Shown: positions 36,063 through 47,756, counted from the stretch's first letter. The stretch: 64,000 nt of DNA from Utricularia gibba (GCA_002189035.1 NEEC01000027.1:372001-436000); one strand, 5' to 3'. The notes: generated from the letters alone by a model not told the origin. Made by a program: numbers and translations.

Positions 36063-37875
36063 ATGGGTGCTTGCGTTAGCAAATTCAATGGTTTGAGTGG
36101 CGGGCAGAGCAATCCGCCGGAATCCAGGGATTTGAAAACAGAGGAAGAAGCGGTTAAGGGTGAGGTGACGCCGGCTGATGAAGTGACGGAGCGCCGATCT
36201 CTGGGATATTTGTTCAAGGAGGTAAAGTTCTGTTTTGAAAATGTTTGATTTTGCTCTGGATGATGAAGGAACGCTTCTCATTGTTCACTTGTTCAAGAAA
36301 TGCTCTCCTTTGGGTTCTTCTCTTCAGCTCTGTCCTTTAGATCGTAGATCTACAATAGATGATTTCATGATTTCTGTTGAACGTATGCATATGTCTGAAA
36401 ATTCACTAGAAAGTCGGTATAAGCACCGATCCAGGTATGCACTGGGGTGATTGAGGTTGGGGTTATCTCTGTTCAGAAAACTTGTTTCACATTGGAAATT
36501 TTGATTCGCCAACACATCTTCTTGAGACACGAAGTCGTTGTTTCTCTTTCACCTTTATTCTAAACCAGCTTGATCGGAATATTCCTGCTAGGAAGTGAGA
36601 CTTGCTTAAAGCACGGAATCGATTTGTTCCTTCGTGTGCATGGTGCCTCTGTTTCACCTTCTCTTTTCTTTGTGAAGCGTTCTTTTTGGATTCTGTGAAT
36701 TCCCGCTTTCTCATTGTTCAAAGCGAGCACTTTCTGAATGCGTTGGAATGCACCATATCATGTGAACGTACTTATTCTAATGGCATTTTCTTTTTTGATG
36801 GTTATCTTCTCCTGGACCTCCTTTTTGTTTACCTGCATAGAATGAACGAGAGGCGCATGAAGAAAGTGTTAGCCAAGATGCAGCAAATGAACTTGAAGAA
36901 AAGAAAGATGAAAGTATTCCCATTCCAATCGTTGATGATCCTGTGAAGGATGGAACTGAGAAAGCGCCAATCACTGATGAGTTGCCGTCTGAATCTCGAA
37001 GTGTTAGCAAAGATGCAGCAAATGAACTTGAAGAAAAGAAGGATGAAAGTATTCCCATTCCAATCGTTGATGATCCTGTGAAGGATGGAACTGAGAAAGT
37101 GCCAACTGATGAGTTGCCGTCTGAATCTCGAGAGGATATAAAAGTCTCAAACCAAAATGTTGAATTTGAGGCATCTGTGAAAAAAGAAGAAGAGGAAGTG
37201 TTGAAAAATTCGGAAGGAATTGATATTGTTGTGAAGGCTGATGAAAAGCATCCTGGAAAAGAGACAGAGGAGCAAGAAGCCAGCTTGCCTACTGAAAAGG
37301 GCGAGAGAGAAGTTAAACTTGCTGATCTTGAAACAGAAAACAATGCAGCAGATAAACCAGTTCCAGAGCTCCTACATACCACAAAAATTGGAGATGAATC
37401 TGCCACGGGCATGCAACCCGAAAAACGGGTGGTGGCAGTTGAGGATCAGAAACCTGCAACGGATGAGGGGGTCAAACAGGAGGTGCAACCGTCCGATGTT
37501 GCAAATGTCGAAGCATCAGAGAATAAACCGGAATCATCAGATACCAAGAAAGAAATCGCGCAGAAGATGCAAGATTTGGATGCAAGTAAGGTAGAGAAGC
37601 TAGCTGAGACTTCGACATTGCAGAAAGCAGAGACAAAGCAGCAGGAAGAAACTATATCCCTTCCTTTGGATTCAGAGAAACAGGAGACAGAAGGCGACCT
37701 GGTTGAAAATTCAAACATAGAATCCTCTCAAAAGGTTCCCACGGAGCACCCAGAAACCGTGAAGGAAACCATTATAAAGGAGAAAAACAATGATAGCAAG
37801 AATCAAGAATCCTCAGAGATTAGAAAGGAGCAACAGATTGCTGCTGTGGGAGAAGCATCTAAAGCAGAGCAGTGA
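36063..37875 (+). CDS. Acidic Glu/Lys-rich protein with predicted N-terminal acylation and a recent internal duplication
   Basis: Two exons, 36063-36221 and 36841-37875, in phase 0 across a 619-bp intron; 397 aa. The N-terminus MGACVSKF has Gly2 in N-myristoylation context and Cys4 for S-acylation, so plasma-membrane attachment is predicted. The rest is highly charged, rich in Glu, Lys and Ser, without a recognisable domain and probably disordered. Exon 2 starts with two tandem copies of about 44 residues (DAANELEEKKDESIPIPIVD... DELPSESR), encoded by near-identical 135-bp and 132-bp DNA copies. I do not recognise a characterised orthologue; acylated acidic plant proteins of this look exist but share little sequence. 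Function unknown. Confidence 0.8.
36866..37132 (+). repeat. In-frame tandem duplication inside the acidic-protein exon
   Basis: Copy 1 is 36866-37000 (135 bp) and copy 2 is 37001-37132 (132 bp). I count only a few differences: a C/A change near the start (agccaa/agcaaa), aaa/aag, gcg/gtg and loss of one ATC codon. Both copies keep the frame. Confidence 0.9.
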
Positions 37876-38152
37876 ACATTGTCCTCTTTAGCTTTTGAGC
37901 CAAACCATGAGAGGGAAGTCTAGTTTTCATACCTGCAATTAAAACATTGGTTCATGTGTTTGTTAGTTTACATTCTTTTACCATGCTTGTGATTTTTAAT
38001 TCGAAAATACTATGGAAGACATAGGCTCAAGTACAATAACCATAGCCAACAAGCCCAGAGTTTACAGAAACAGAGTTTCTTTGCCTCTCCATCACCGTAC
38101 AGCAAAAGCTTCAAGGAAACAATCTGAGAACCATGTCTGAAATTGGAAGCAT
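37876..38152. other. Shared 3' region between the acidic-protein gene and aldolase
   Basis: 277 bp between convergent stop codons, holding both 3' UTRs. Nothing else is seen. Confidence 0.5.
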
Positions 38153-39867
38153 TTAGTAACTGTAGCCCTTGACGAACAATTCCTTCTTGGCTTCCTCAGA
38201 CTCACCCTCGGCTGTGTACTTGCCAAGCTGAGCCTGAGAGTTGGCCTTGGCTCTAACGAGGAGAACCTCTTGAGCTGCCTTCACATTCTCTGGCCTTCCT
38301 CCCCATGTCTTCAGGCAAGTGTTCTGGAGGGCTCGTGCATAAGAGAAAGAGACGTGCCACGGGTTCGGTGTTTTGTTCATTGCATTCAAGTTCAGAGTGG
38401 CCTCTACTTCAGACTGTCCTCCAGACAAGAACTGTGATCATGAGAAATTAAGTTAGAAGTTTCCTGCAAGTTCATATGCTAACACCATGGAGATATCAAA
38501 TATGATGCCACTGCAATCAAATGATTTGGTAAATAACTGAGCTTGATTCCATCTTTTACTCACCATGATTCCAGGGACAGCAGGGGGGATTCGCCTTTTC
38601 AGAAGCTTGAGAGTGTACTCAGCAACTTGTTCTGGAGTGGCCTTATCCTTGGACTCAGCTCCCGGAGTAACCATGCTAGGCTTCAAAAGAATGCCTTCAA
38701 ACAGGACGTTGTTCTGAGCCAGGTAGAAGAAAACCTCAGCCCACACATTCTGTGCCACCTCGAATGTTCTGTCGATTCCATGCTCACCATCCAGAAGGAT
38801 CTCAGGCTCAACAATAGGAACCAGACCGTTGTCCTGATAAAAAAAAAAATATATGACCTTGCTCATCATGGCAGGATGTTTCGTAGCCATTAAAGAGACA
38901 TCAAGCTCAACATACCTGGGAGATGGCTGCATATCTTGCCAGTCCCCATGCTGCTTCCTTGACAGCAAGTGCAGATGGACCATTTGGAATGCTTACCACG
39001 GTACGCCTTCATTTTCATAGTAACAAAAGGATGTTTATTCTAATCTCAGGGTACATTCAAAGATTCAAACACAAGGTTTGTTGAATGTACACTTATCTAA
39101 CAGAAATCCATACCATTTGGCAAAGCGGGCACCTTGTTGATAGTAAGCAGCAGACCGGGAAGCCAATCCATCAAGACCTTGGCACCAAGACTCTGAGTTG
39201 GAGCCAGCCAGAGGAACAAGACCCTATATGGATACATGTCACAGCTTCACTGTCATCCTCATGGTATCGATTTTAACTCTACTTTTCAAAAGCAATCAAT
39301 ACATCCAGAATATCCGTGGTTTAAAAAAACAAAGCTAACCAGAACATGAACTCACCTTGTCAACTTTGATACCAGGAACAATACCCTGCTCAACCAGCAC
39401 ATCAACAATCTTCTTTCCCTCAGTAGTTGATTGGTAGAGCGTTTCTTCGAAGAGAATTGCTCCAGAAATGTACTGTCCGAGTCCTGGAGCTGAAACCAGG
39501 AGAGTCCTGTAAGCTTGGCGGTTAGCTTCCGTGTTCTCCAGCCCAATGGAAGCTAAACGCTTCCCGCAGGTGGCATTTGATTCATCCATCGCCAGAATTC
39601 CACGACCAGGAGATGCAACAGTTTTCTACAACCACCAACCGCACCAGAGTTTCAGAGGAGATATGCAAATGAAAGCAGTAGCAGTTGTACCATACATACC
39701 GCAGTTTTAACAAGTTCATCGGCGTAGCTGGCACGAATGGTGACAGCTGAGGGGAGGACGTTGCAGCGGACGGCGGCCATTGGTGACTGCCGGAGAAGGG
39801 GCTGGCCCTTGAAGTACTCGGATTTGTCAAGGACTGGAGATGACTTGAGGAAAGAAGCTGAAGCCAT
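38153..39867 (-). CDS. FBA: Fructose-bisphosphate aldolase class I, plastid
   Basis: Six exons on the minus strand: 39867-39700, 39625-39356, 39223-39114, 39006-38916, 38833-38564, 38431-38153, encoding 395 aa with agreeing phases. Residues 1 to about 46 (Ser/Ala/Arg-rich, ending near [21 protein letters not shown]) are a chloroplast transit peptide. [19 protein letters not shown] is the N-terminal class-I signature, [16 protein letters not shown] and [11 protein letters not shown] carry the catalytic residues including the Schiff-base Lys, and [17 protein letters not shown] is the phosphate-binding end. The enzyme joins dihydroxyacetone phosphate to glyceraldehyde 3-phosphate or erythrose 4-phosphate in the Calvin cycle. 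The C-terminus (ELFVKGYSY) is typical of plastid FBA1/FBA2. The promoter carries several GATAA motifs. Confidence 0.96.
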
Positions 39868-40497
39868 TTTTCCTTATCCCCGACGATAACAAGATGGCTC
39901 CCAGTCCTAAACTTTTCTTTTAAAAATGTGTATAAAACTAGGGGCGTTCGAGGGAAAGATAACCCTTTTGCGGCTACAATGTGTCAGCCTATCATCTAGT
40001 GCTAGTGGCGTGAAACTCCTTAGCCTGTTATCTCCACAATGATAACAGGAACACACAAATATAACTGGTTCGCCTATTTTTGTGTTTTTTTGATCGCTTC
40101 AAAACCACAAAACCAGTCTGATCAGTGATCTCCATTCAATCTCAACCCTTTACAAAGAAGTGCATGAAAAACTGTTTGTGGTTCGCGGGAAATCAGCATC
40201 TTTCTGCCAAAAAGCTACGGCTCACAATCATGTAAAACATCGTGAAAATGGCCCATAAGCAAATGCTAAACTACCCCTCTCCTTGTTTTTTGTTCTGGAG
40301 TCTAAAGTAGAGAAGAGGGACCAGCTGAAAACCCCCAAAACTAAATAAGGTACAAAAAGCAGCAAAACTTTTGGTGGGATTGTGTTTTTTGAAGCCAGTA
40401 TCCTGCATTCGAGACAGCAACTGGAGGAGGAGATCACAGCACTTGAGAACTTCTCGGTTAGTACCATTACAAAAATGAGACGTGAAGGAAGTATTTA
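39868..40497. promoter_or_regulatory. Aldolase promoter and CPP1 3' region
   Basis: The left part is the aldolase promoter. It shows repeated GATAA or TTATC cores (ttatcc at 39874, gataac at 39884, gataac at 39958, and both arms of a palindrome at 40024-40049), which resemble I-box/GATA light-response elements. The right part is the 3' UTR of the CPP1-like gene. No further gene is seen. Confidence 0.5.
40024..40049. repeat. Perfect 9-bp inverted repeat with GATAA arms
   Basis: CCTGTTATC, an 8-bp loop, then GATAACAGG. Each arm holds a GATAA core. It lies about 157 bp upstream of the aldolase start codon, so it can be either a double GATA-factor site or a small hairpin. Confidence 0.75.
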
Positions 40498-41683
40498 TCA
40501 TCGCAGGTACGTAGAAGAAACCCAGAGAAGGATGTAGCTGATCAACGAAGTGGTGACTTCCAAACTTCTTGGTCCTTTCAGTAATGGTGGCACCACAGAG
40601 ACCATCAGAAACGTTCCCAAAAGCCATGCGAAAATAAAACTCCCAGCCCTGAACAAGCGGTAAGAAAACAAAATTGAGTCATAGAATACTAGCAAGTTCA
40701 AGGATCAGAACTGAGAGCTTGATTAGGAAGCAAAATGGCATACCCATAGAGAAAAGATCGTAATTTGGTCTTTAGCCTGTCGTGGATGAAATATATTGTG
40801 AGAAACAATGATGCAGCGACTTGTAATGTTGGCCCTTCTTCAGTCGGAAAAAGCAGCGTAAGGACACCAAGAATTGCGAACGCAACTGAAGTTTTTATGA
40901 TGAAGTTTGTGTCTGGCACTCTGAATCTGCTTATCACAGCCTGCACATAACGATGTTGGCTAATGTCTCTGACCTTCTTCTTGATGTTAATCTTAGGACG
41001 CCTTCTCTCATGGAACTTCTGCATTATGATTTTATCATGCGCAGATTCAATTGAATCAACACTGGGCTTGTGATGCCCATATGTTTGGATCAGGTAGTTC
41101 CTGGCAGATTGGATTTCATCTTCAGAAGCTTCCCGGCTGATCCCCAGTCGTTTGTAGGGATCCCTCACATCGATCCGGGGAAAAACATCTGCATGACAAG
41201 GGAAAAAAGAATGAAGTTCATCAACTTAACCAAGCTGAAAAACTAGAACAGCTCTGCCAACCAGAAACATAATCATGACGAAGCATTTTATAGATTAGAC
41301 CAACTCTAAAAATGACAGATGGTATCTGTCGACAAGAAAAAGAACTAAAACCAGCAAACAAATCAAAGAACTACCAGTGGAGCCGTTACTGAAGTCTCCA
41401 TAAGTAGCCCCAGTAGCGTAAACAAGGGAAGGAACTCTTTGTTTCCGCAGCCAAGTTACCGATTTCAAACCATTCCTGCAGCATCACCGGTATGAGAATA
41501 TGCATCATTAAAAAAGAAGCACGGATGTGAGCAATGAATTGTTTACCGTTTCAATGATAACAAATCGTTGAAGGAAGTAAATTGAGAAAAATAAGCGCCT
41601 TGTTTCTTCTTGGCTTCTGGACCTCTGGCAGGTAAACTGACGGTACATCTCAAAGGGTTGCAGGCAAACCCATATGGTGCCAT
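40498..41683 (-). CDS. CPP1: CPP1-like plastid membrane protein (J-like domain; chaperone-like protein of POR)
   Basis: Four exons: 41683-41547, 41475-41375, 41188-40744, 40648-40498, encoding 277 aa in phase. A basic, Ser/Arg-containing N-terminus looks like a transit peptide. The J-like region (DPYKRLGISREASEDEIQSA...) resembles DnaJ helices I-III but has no HPD tripeptide (HHKP stands nearby), as in the CPP1/CDF1 family. Four hydrophobic segments follow (IIKTSVAFAILGVLTLLF, LQVAASLFLTIYFI, SFIFAWLLGTFLMVSVV, TSLISYILLWVSSTYL). CPP1 stabilises protochlorophyllide oxidoreductase in thylakoid and envelope membranes, needed for chlorophyll synthesis. The start was chosen at the first ATG that gives a transit-like leader. 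Confidence 0.88.
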
Positions 41684-42088
41684 TCTTGAGCAAATTCTGC
41701 TTCCTCTAATGCTGGTTTCAAAAAAAAGGAAAAACGAAAACCTGCAGTCAATCAACCATCAAATCGCTGAAATGAAGACCTAGCATTCACAACCCCGGGG
41801 AACCCAATATGAAAATGAAGTACCAGCACATTGTAAAATCTTTCAACTCAGGTCAAAATCGCATAAAACAATTCCAACAGAGGCTGCAATGCGGGGGCTC
41901 ATATATAAAATCACCTAAACATTTCAAATTTCAAAACTCACCCGTGGAAACGAGATGATGAACCAGATGCAGAAGAATTTCGACACCCACCGCCGCCAGT
42001 TTCTGTTCGATACGTAGCGCTTATCGGTTGGAGGTTGCTAGTGATGGTATTGTATATTAGTATAACCGGTGAAGGATATCAAACAGCT
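41684..42088. other. CPP1 promoter region
   Basis: 405 bp upstream of the CPP1-like ATG and just before the tRNA gene. It probably contains a 5' UTR, possibly with an intron. No coding region is seen. Confidence 0.45.
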
Positions 42089-42161
42089 GCCCGTCTAGCT
42101 CAGTCGGTAGAGCGCAAGGCTCTTAACCTTGTGGTCGTGGGTTCGAGCCCCACGGTGGGCG
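42089..42161 (+). tRNA. trnK-CUU: tRNA-Lys (anticodon CUU)
   Basis: 73-nt cloverleaf without intron. The acceptor arm pairs GCCCGTC with GGTGGGC (two G-U pairs), with discriminator G. The D arm holds tagctcagtcggtagagc (A box). The anticodon stem CAAGG/CCTTG encloses loop CTCTTAA with anticodon CTT. The T arm holds ggttcgagccc (B box). CCA is not encoded. A T5 run at 42174-42178 can end Pol III transcription. The sequence fits nuclear plant tRNA-Lys, decoding AAG. Confidence 0.97.
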
Positions 42162-42173
42162 TTGCTTGCTGAC

Positions 42174-42178
42174 GTTTT
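42174..42178 (+). terminator. RNA polymerase III T-run terminator
   Basis: Run of five T (gacgttttt) about 13 nt after the tRNA discriminator base; standard Pol III terminator. Confidence 0.6.
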
Positions 42179-42371
42179 TAACCTTTTACCTACTTAAAAT
42201 ACATATTATTTTTACTATATATATATATTTTTTTTAAATTAAAACAACATGTATATATATTTGCATTAAAAATCAAATAATTTATTTTTTAGATTACACC
42301 ATTTTGAGTTGAACAAATCAAATAATACAACAGAGAAAACACGTCAATCCAGTATCGTCCTTCTTCCTTCT

Positions 42372-43950
42372 TCAGTAGAGCGGGCACAGCAGCCGCGGAT
42401 GTGGAATCGCGATCAGCCTCTGCGCTTTCGGCGCGGTTAACCCGAACATGTCCTTCATGTCCAGCTCGCTCGCCTTCATCCCGTCGGGAAGTTCCCACGT
42501 GAAGCAGTGAACCAGATGCGCCACCGTTATCTCCAGCGCATACAGCCCCAGCTGCATCCCGGGGCACGATCTACGACCCGACCCGAACGGAATGAACTCG
42601 AAGCTACTCCCTTTGAAATCCGGCGCCCCTTCGTTCAAGAACCGAGACGGCCTGAATTCCTCGGGATCTTCCCACAAGCTTGGGTCCCTTGCGATAGCCC
42701 ATGCGTTGATCATCACCCTCGCTCCCTTCGGCACGTGGTACCCGGACACGGTGGTGGCCTCCGCGGTCTCGTGGAGGAGAACCGGGATCGGCGGGTGGAG
42801 GCGGAGGACCTCCTTCAGAACCGCTTTCAGGTACGGCAGCTTCTCCATATCGGACTCCTCTACCTTCCGGCCCAGGCCCACTACTTGGCTCAGTTCTTGT
42901 TGGACTCTCTTCATTTCTTCTGGGCTTTTCATCAGCTCCGCCATGGCCCACTCTATTGCTGACGCCACCGTCTCCGTCCCGCCGAACATCACGTCCTGCC
43001 ACGTACCGTACACTTGACTTCAATTTTGACCTTTTTTTTAAATTAAATAAAAAAATTTACCATGATAATGGCTTTGATGTTATCCCGAGTGAGTTTGATG
43101 GAGTTCTGGGCGTCTTCCCCATCAGAACCTTTGGCTCCTTCAGTGTAAAAGGCGAGTAACTCATCCACCATGTCCGTGTCGCCGGAGAAGTTTTCCGGCT
43201 TCCTTGCCTGTAAATGGTCATCGATAACTTTATCAATGAAGCCGTCGAGGGAATTTCTAGCCTTGATGAGTCTGTTGTTGAGGCCCTGAGGATCAATCCA
43301 CCCCAGCCATGGGAAGAAATCTGCGAGATTGAAGGCGCCAAAGAGCTTGGAAAACTCCTGAAGAATCTTGATGAAGTCTTCCTGGCCTTCCTCGGAGATG
43401 GATCCGAATGCGGCGCGATAAATGATGTTCCGGGTCAACCCGAAAACAAGCTCGCCGATGTTGATGGGCGTGCCGGAGCTACGTGTGACGTTGCTGATGA
43501 CGGAATCCACCTCGTCCCTGACGGAGTCCCACGACTCCGCCCTTCTCCTACTGAAGAGTTTCATGACGCAGAGCTTTCGCATCTGGCGCCAGAAAGGGCC
43601 GTAGTGAGCGAACGCCATATCAGCTCTGTCGTAGGTTAAGTAGCGGATGGCGATGTTCGCCGGTCTGTTGGAGAATATGTTGTCTTGTTGCTGAAGAACC
43701 TGACGTGCGGCGTCGGAGCTGGAGATGGAGACCATGTGGAGGAATCCGATGCGGAGGTATGCCACCCCCCGTATTTAGCTGCCAGTTTCGCGAGCCCTCT
43801 GTGTGTCAGCTCATTCATCATGTTCATGTTTCCGATCACCGGATACCCCACCGGCCCCGGAGGATACCGCCGGAATCTGGGGAGCAGAAGCAATATCACC
43901 AGAGGGAACACCAAGAGCAACCCTAGAGAAAAAAACACCTGCATCTCCAT
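42372..43950 (-). CDS. CYP84A: Ferulate/coniferaldehyde 5-hydroxylase (CYP84A), one apparent base deletion
   Basis: Two exons, 43950-43061 and 42995-42372, for about 504 aa. Order: hydrophobic ER anchor (VFFSLGLLLVFPLVILLLL), Pro-rich hinge (PPGPVGYPVIGN), SRS and oxygen-binding helix (MFGGTETVASAIEW), ExxR (KEVLRLHPPIP), FRPSRF, and heme loop FGSGRRSCPG with the Cys ligand. It matches CYP84A of lignin biosynthesis, which 5-hydroxylates coniferaldehyde/coniferyl alcohol toward syringyl units. The reading frame breaks in a C6 run (plus strand) at 43765-43770: codons before it read AKYGG and those after it read AYLRIGFLHM only if one more G is present. All downstream motifs are intact. Most likely an assembly error; if real, the protein ends soon after about residue 60. 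Confidence 0.92.
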
Positions 43951-46819
43951 CGCTGAACGAGTGCAAGTGCTGTATGATGTCTGTTTTGTTGGCTGGATAT
44001 CGGGAACTTGTAACTTTATATAGAACGTTGAGTAGGGCCCACCTCTGCTGATTTTTCCATACACTCTATTTTTTTAAAAAAAAATAATAAACATACTATT
44101 ATTAATGGATTGCAAATAAAAATATAGTCGAGTTTTTACAGATTTAAAACTCGATTATTTAAAATAAAAAAATATTAGTATACAACTTCAATGCACTCCT
44201 TTTTTATATAAAATTAATAAAAATTAGCACCGCCTTACTACCATCACGGTATTATCATGATGATGATTAGCATTAGCCTGGTCTACCATGACTACGAAGC
44301 TGACGCGTGGCAAGTTTGACACGAGCCTTGTAGCCCTAGTTCACACCAGGGAGACTCGGTTGAATTGATTCCAGTGTTTTCGAAACCCTGACTGACGAAT
44401 AGTCGTGAGGAAAGGGTCGTGGTGTGTTTGTCCATGGTAAAGATTAGCGGCATCAGGAGGAATGAAGGGGATTGTGTTATGATTGGGGATAATGAGGAGG
44501 AGGAGTCAGATTCCCCAACCACCGCCGATAGCTTCTTCTCACCTGAAGGATGATCATGACGCAGACGTGATGGGATCATGGCTGCGTCACTCACCAACCC
44601 CCCTGGCTCTCACCCAGTGGGGATGGGAACCAGATATTTTTGAAACCCAGTTAGTCTACAGTCACGATACACGGAGGGCTTGGGCTTTGCTTGAGTTCAA
44701 GGACTGGTATGCGGCGCAGATCATGTCATCATCCTGTCTGGTTTTCACTGTTTTGCGGCGTCGTGGACGAGGGTACGGTTCGCCTTTTGAAGTTTCAAAC
44801 AACGTGCGCTGGTTATCTATGGACGAGCGTTCTCGGTAGGCATCATCAACTGATGGATGTAAAAGTCTCCCATTTGTACGGGCAAACAGATTTTAATACG
44901 AGATGAAGGACATGGGAGTCGGGATTCAACGTTATCCGTGTGGAATGCTGGAAAAACCAGACAAGAATTACATTGTAAGCCATCTTTGACCCCCTGTTTT
45001 ATCAGATGGTGGAGACTGGGGTTTGGGTTTCCTCTTGGCCCTTGCTTTGAATGGTCTCTGGTGGTTCGCATGATCAAACCAAAAGCGTGTGTGTTTTTTT
45101 CTTTTTTCTCACATGTACGGCTGGTTCACACCTGGGCACACTTTCAGACTGTTTCTAAGTGGGAACTTGGACCAAGACTGGAAGGGTATTCCATTTTTGA
45201 TGGGAGAGATGATCACACAAGCGGGCAATAACAACAAATACCAGCTTTTCTCACACAGAATTTTGATCTGTTCGGCAGTTATGGAGTAGTGGATTGGCGT
45301 GGTGGGGGTTTGCGGGAGACACGCCAGCTCTCCACTTCTGCTAATGCGCCTCCCGATGGACATCCCCATCGGACCGGGGGTGGGTAATTCGATGCCACCG
45401 AGGCCCAACCGGAGCCTCTCCGGCAGGCCGGTCCAATAACCGAAGAGCACCGGTGGGTGCGCCGTGGTTTTCCTTTAAAGAAAAGGGAGAACTGATAACT
45501 TGTGCGGGAGTGGGAAAATGGCATTTTTTGTGAGCATGCGTTTATGGGAGTGGGACGAGGCTGTCATCATAACCCTTTCTTTTCCGCAGGCTTTTGGCTT
45601 CAGCTTTCCCTCGGAAGAGTCAGTGGGGATACGATGCAGGCACCGGAGTGAAAGAATCGGAACTGTTCTGTTTGCTTGGGTATGAAAGAATTTTCTCGAT
45701 CCTCCACAGAGACGCACAGGTATAGAGTTCCCGAGAACGCATTCTTATGGTCCCCCGAAAGAAAGGTGAGGGCGGCGGTCGCCGGAGATGAGGATGAAGC
45801 AACTGCGCAGCGATACTGAATCAGTAAATCCTCTAAAACTATATTTAGCTGCTGTTCTTTCTTAAAAAAAGACAGCGATTCCAGCATCCATGGGATCAAC
45901 GTCGCTGGGTGGCATTCGCTTTTGTACCCATTGGACAGCAGCAGCAGCAGCGCATGTGAGCTTGCCGCCGGTCGCTGAGCAGAAGGCGTCGCTATCCGAG
46001 ATGCATCTTGGGACGCCAAGATTCTCACATCCATCAAACCCTTTGGATTAACCCCTATCTCATCCGCACTGGACCATCCTATCCCATGTTTTTTCTTGCT
46101 TTTTCCCGGATCTGAGACTCAACCTAGTTGACCTTCAATATGCTGCCACCGGAAAAAGGGAGAAGTCCAGTGCGCGGGCGATGGTGGAGAGACCCGACCC
46201 GACCCGAACCTCCCATGAAAAGTGAAAACTGCACCATCTTTACAAGAAGACTCGTTAAAAAGGCTGCACTTTCACTCCTTTGCATAAAGGGTTTTTTTTT
46301 GTCTGAAAAATTATGAAAATTATTCTATCATATGAATTTTATTTAATTTTTTCATGTAATATAAATTTATTTATCATATATAATAATACTTTACACATAT
46401 TTATATAAAATATCATTAAATATGCTTTTAATGATGATTACATAACACATAATTATAACATAAATAATTCATTAATTAAAGTATCCCATTAATAAGTAAT
46501 TAATGGGGAAAAAAGCAAATATGCTTTGGGACGAATTCATGAATTAATTAGAGTAAATACACTTTACGCAAAAAATAAATAAATTAAAATAATAATGAAA
46601 ACCACAGTAAAAAAAAAAAGAAGCTCAGAAATGATAGGGAAAAAAAGGCATAATCGAAACGTGATTATTGTCATCGTCAGATACTAGTTACGTTACACCA
46701 CGACAAGGATTTTACACCGGAGATAAACCGGCGCGTGCACAATACGCTCTTGCCGCTCCGGTTTGCATTCCGACAATTTCTGTTTTTTTTTTTCCGGTTC
46801 GGTTCCCACCTGCAGAATT
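43951..46819. other. Large spacer between F5H and the GATA factor gene
   Basis: About 2.9 kb. The left end holds the F5H promoter, with TATATAAA on the minus strand at 44015-44022, about 65 bp before its ATG. 44050-44230 and 46300-46660 are AT-rich. Between, several open frames of 60-145 codons (for example 45600-46037 minus) have no recognisable family, and I do not call them genes. The right end is the 3' flank of the GATA gene. Confidence 0.5.
44015..44022 (-). promoter_or_regulatory. TATA box of the F5H gene
   Basis: Minus-strand TATATAAA (context ctatataaag) about 65 bp upstream of the F5H ATG at 43950, which leaves a short leader of about 35 nt. Inferred from position. Confidence 0.6.
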
Positions 46820-47756
46820 TCAAAAACTTGGAACCGCCCCGCCGGCTTCCATTTCCATCTCTTTTCTCCGCCGCATTTCCATAACTTTCCGGTGGTTATT
46901 CGAGTGCAGCTCACTGGAGAACGTCGGGCTACAGGCCGGGCGGTACTCCGGCAGGAGTCGCCCGGATTTATACCTCACTCCGCAAGCGTTACAGAGAGTC
47001 TTTGAACCCAGAGGGCCAGCTCTCCACTGCGGTGTCTTGGTGACGCCACAATGGCTGCATCGTCTTGTTTGCCCGGCAGCCGCGGCAGAAACGCTGGAAT
47101 CCTCCGGGGGTCCCTTTTTCTTCTTCTTGGTAAGGAGTTTTTCAGAGGTGATGCTCTGAGATACGTAGGATGTTGGGGAAGAAGATGAAGATGAAGAAGA
47201 GGTGGTCGTTGAGTCTGCGAGCGAAGGAGATAAAATTGGGCAGACACGGTTTCCGGCACGCGCTCTTTTAGTCCGGGCTTTCGTTTGAACTACCGAAACA
47301 AAGCTCTGCTTTTCCTGCTGCGGAGGCGGTGGAAGAGCCGCCGCCTTCTCTGGCAATTTTCCGGTTAGGGAAAAGTCGGAAAATGTATCCTCCACGAAAT
47401 GGGAAAGCCATTCCAAACTTTCCAACCCCTCGTCCTAAACAAAGAAAGAAAAAAAAAATAAGGAATCACAGTTTCAATATCCTCAACAACGACTAAATTT
47501 CAATAGCCCCACTCACCGGCGGCATTAGAGAATCCAAATCAGTCTCCGAGGAAAGAACAATGTCCAGTGGCGCAGGCAGTTTCTCAGAAACAGAAAAGGC
47601 TTCATCTTTCTTCCCCTCAAACTCCTCCATCTTCTCCGGCGGCTCCTCCGCGTCGCAGCACCCATGAGAGAAATCCAACAACTGGTCGACAAACAAGTCA
47701 TCGCTGGAGACATCTCCGGCGTCCATCTCCTGCACAAACTGGTGCAAACCCCCCAT
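46820..47756 (-). CDS. GATA zinc-finger transcription factor (class A, GATA5/6/7-like)
   Basis: Two exons, 47756-47517 and 47434-46820, joined in phase 0, encoding 284 aa. Near residues 205-230 is one C-X2-C-X18-C-X2-C finger ([18 protein letters not shown] then [20 protein letters not shown]), the plant class IV GATA finger with its basic tail. Upstream are an acidic N-terminus ([32 protein letters not shown]), both typical class-A motifs, and a Ser-rich stretch. The family binds WGATAR sites and acts in light and developmental regulation. The ATG at 47756 follows a good 3' splice site (ttttgcag, ending about 47764), so a 5' UTR intron is likely. Paralogue assignment is uncertain. Confidence 0.92.

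Noticed and set aside
36777-37412. 211-codon Ser/Phe-rich open frame on the minus strand
   Set aside because: It is antisense to the acidic-protein exon; the Ser/Phe bias is the reverse complement of Glu/Lys codons.
40498-41188. CPP1-like protein as a true DnaJ co-chaperone
   Set aside because: No HPD tripeptide in the J-like region; membrane segments match CPP1 instead.
42507-43639. Plus-strand frames of 140-150 codons over F5H
   Set aside because: Antisense shadows of the GC-rich P450 exons.
45600-46037. 145-codon minus-strand frame in the F5H-GATA spacer
   Set aside because: No known motif, no splice or promoter support; frames of this length are expected in 2.9 kb of non-coding DNA with moderate GC.
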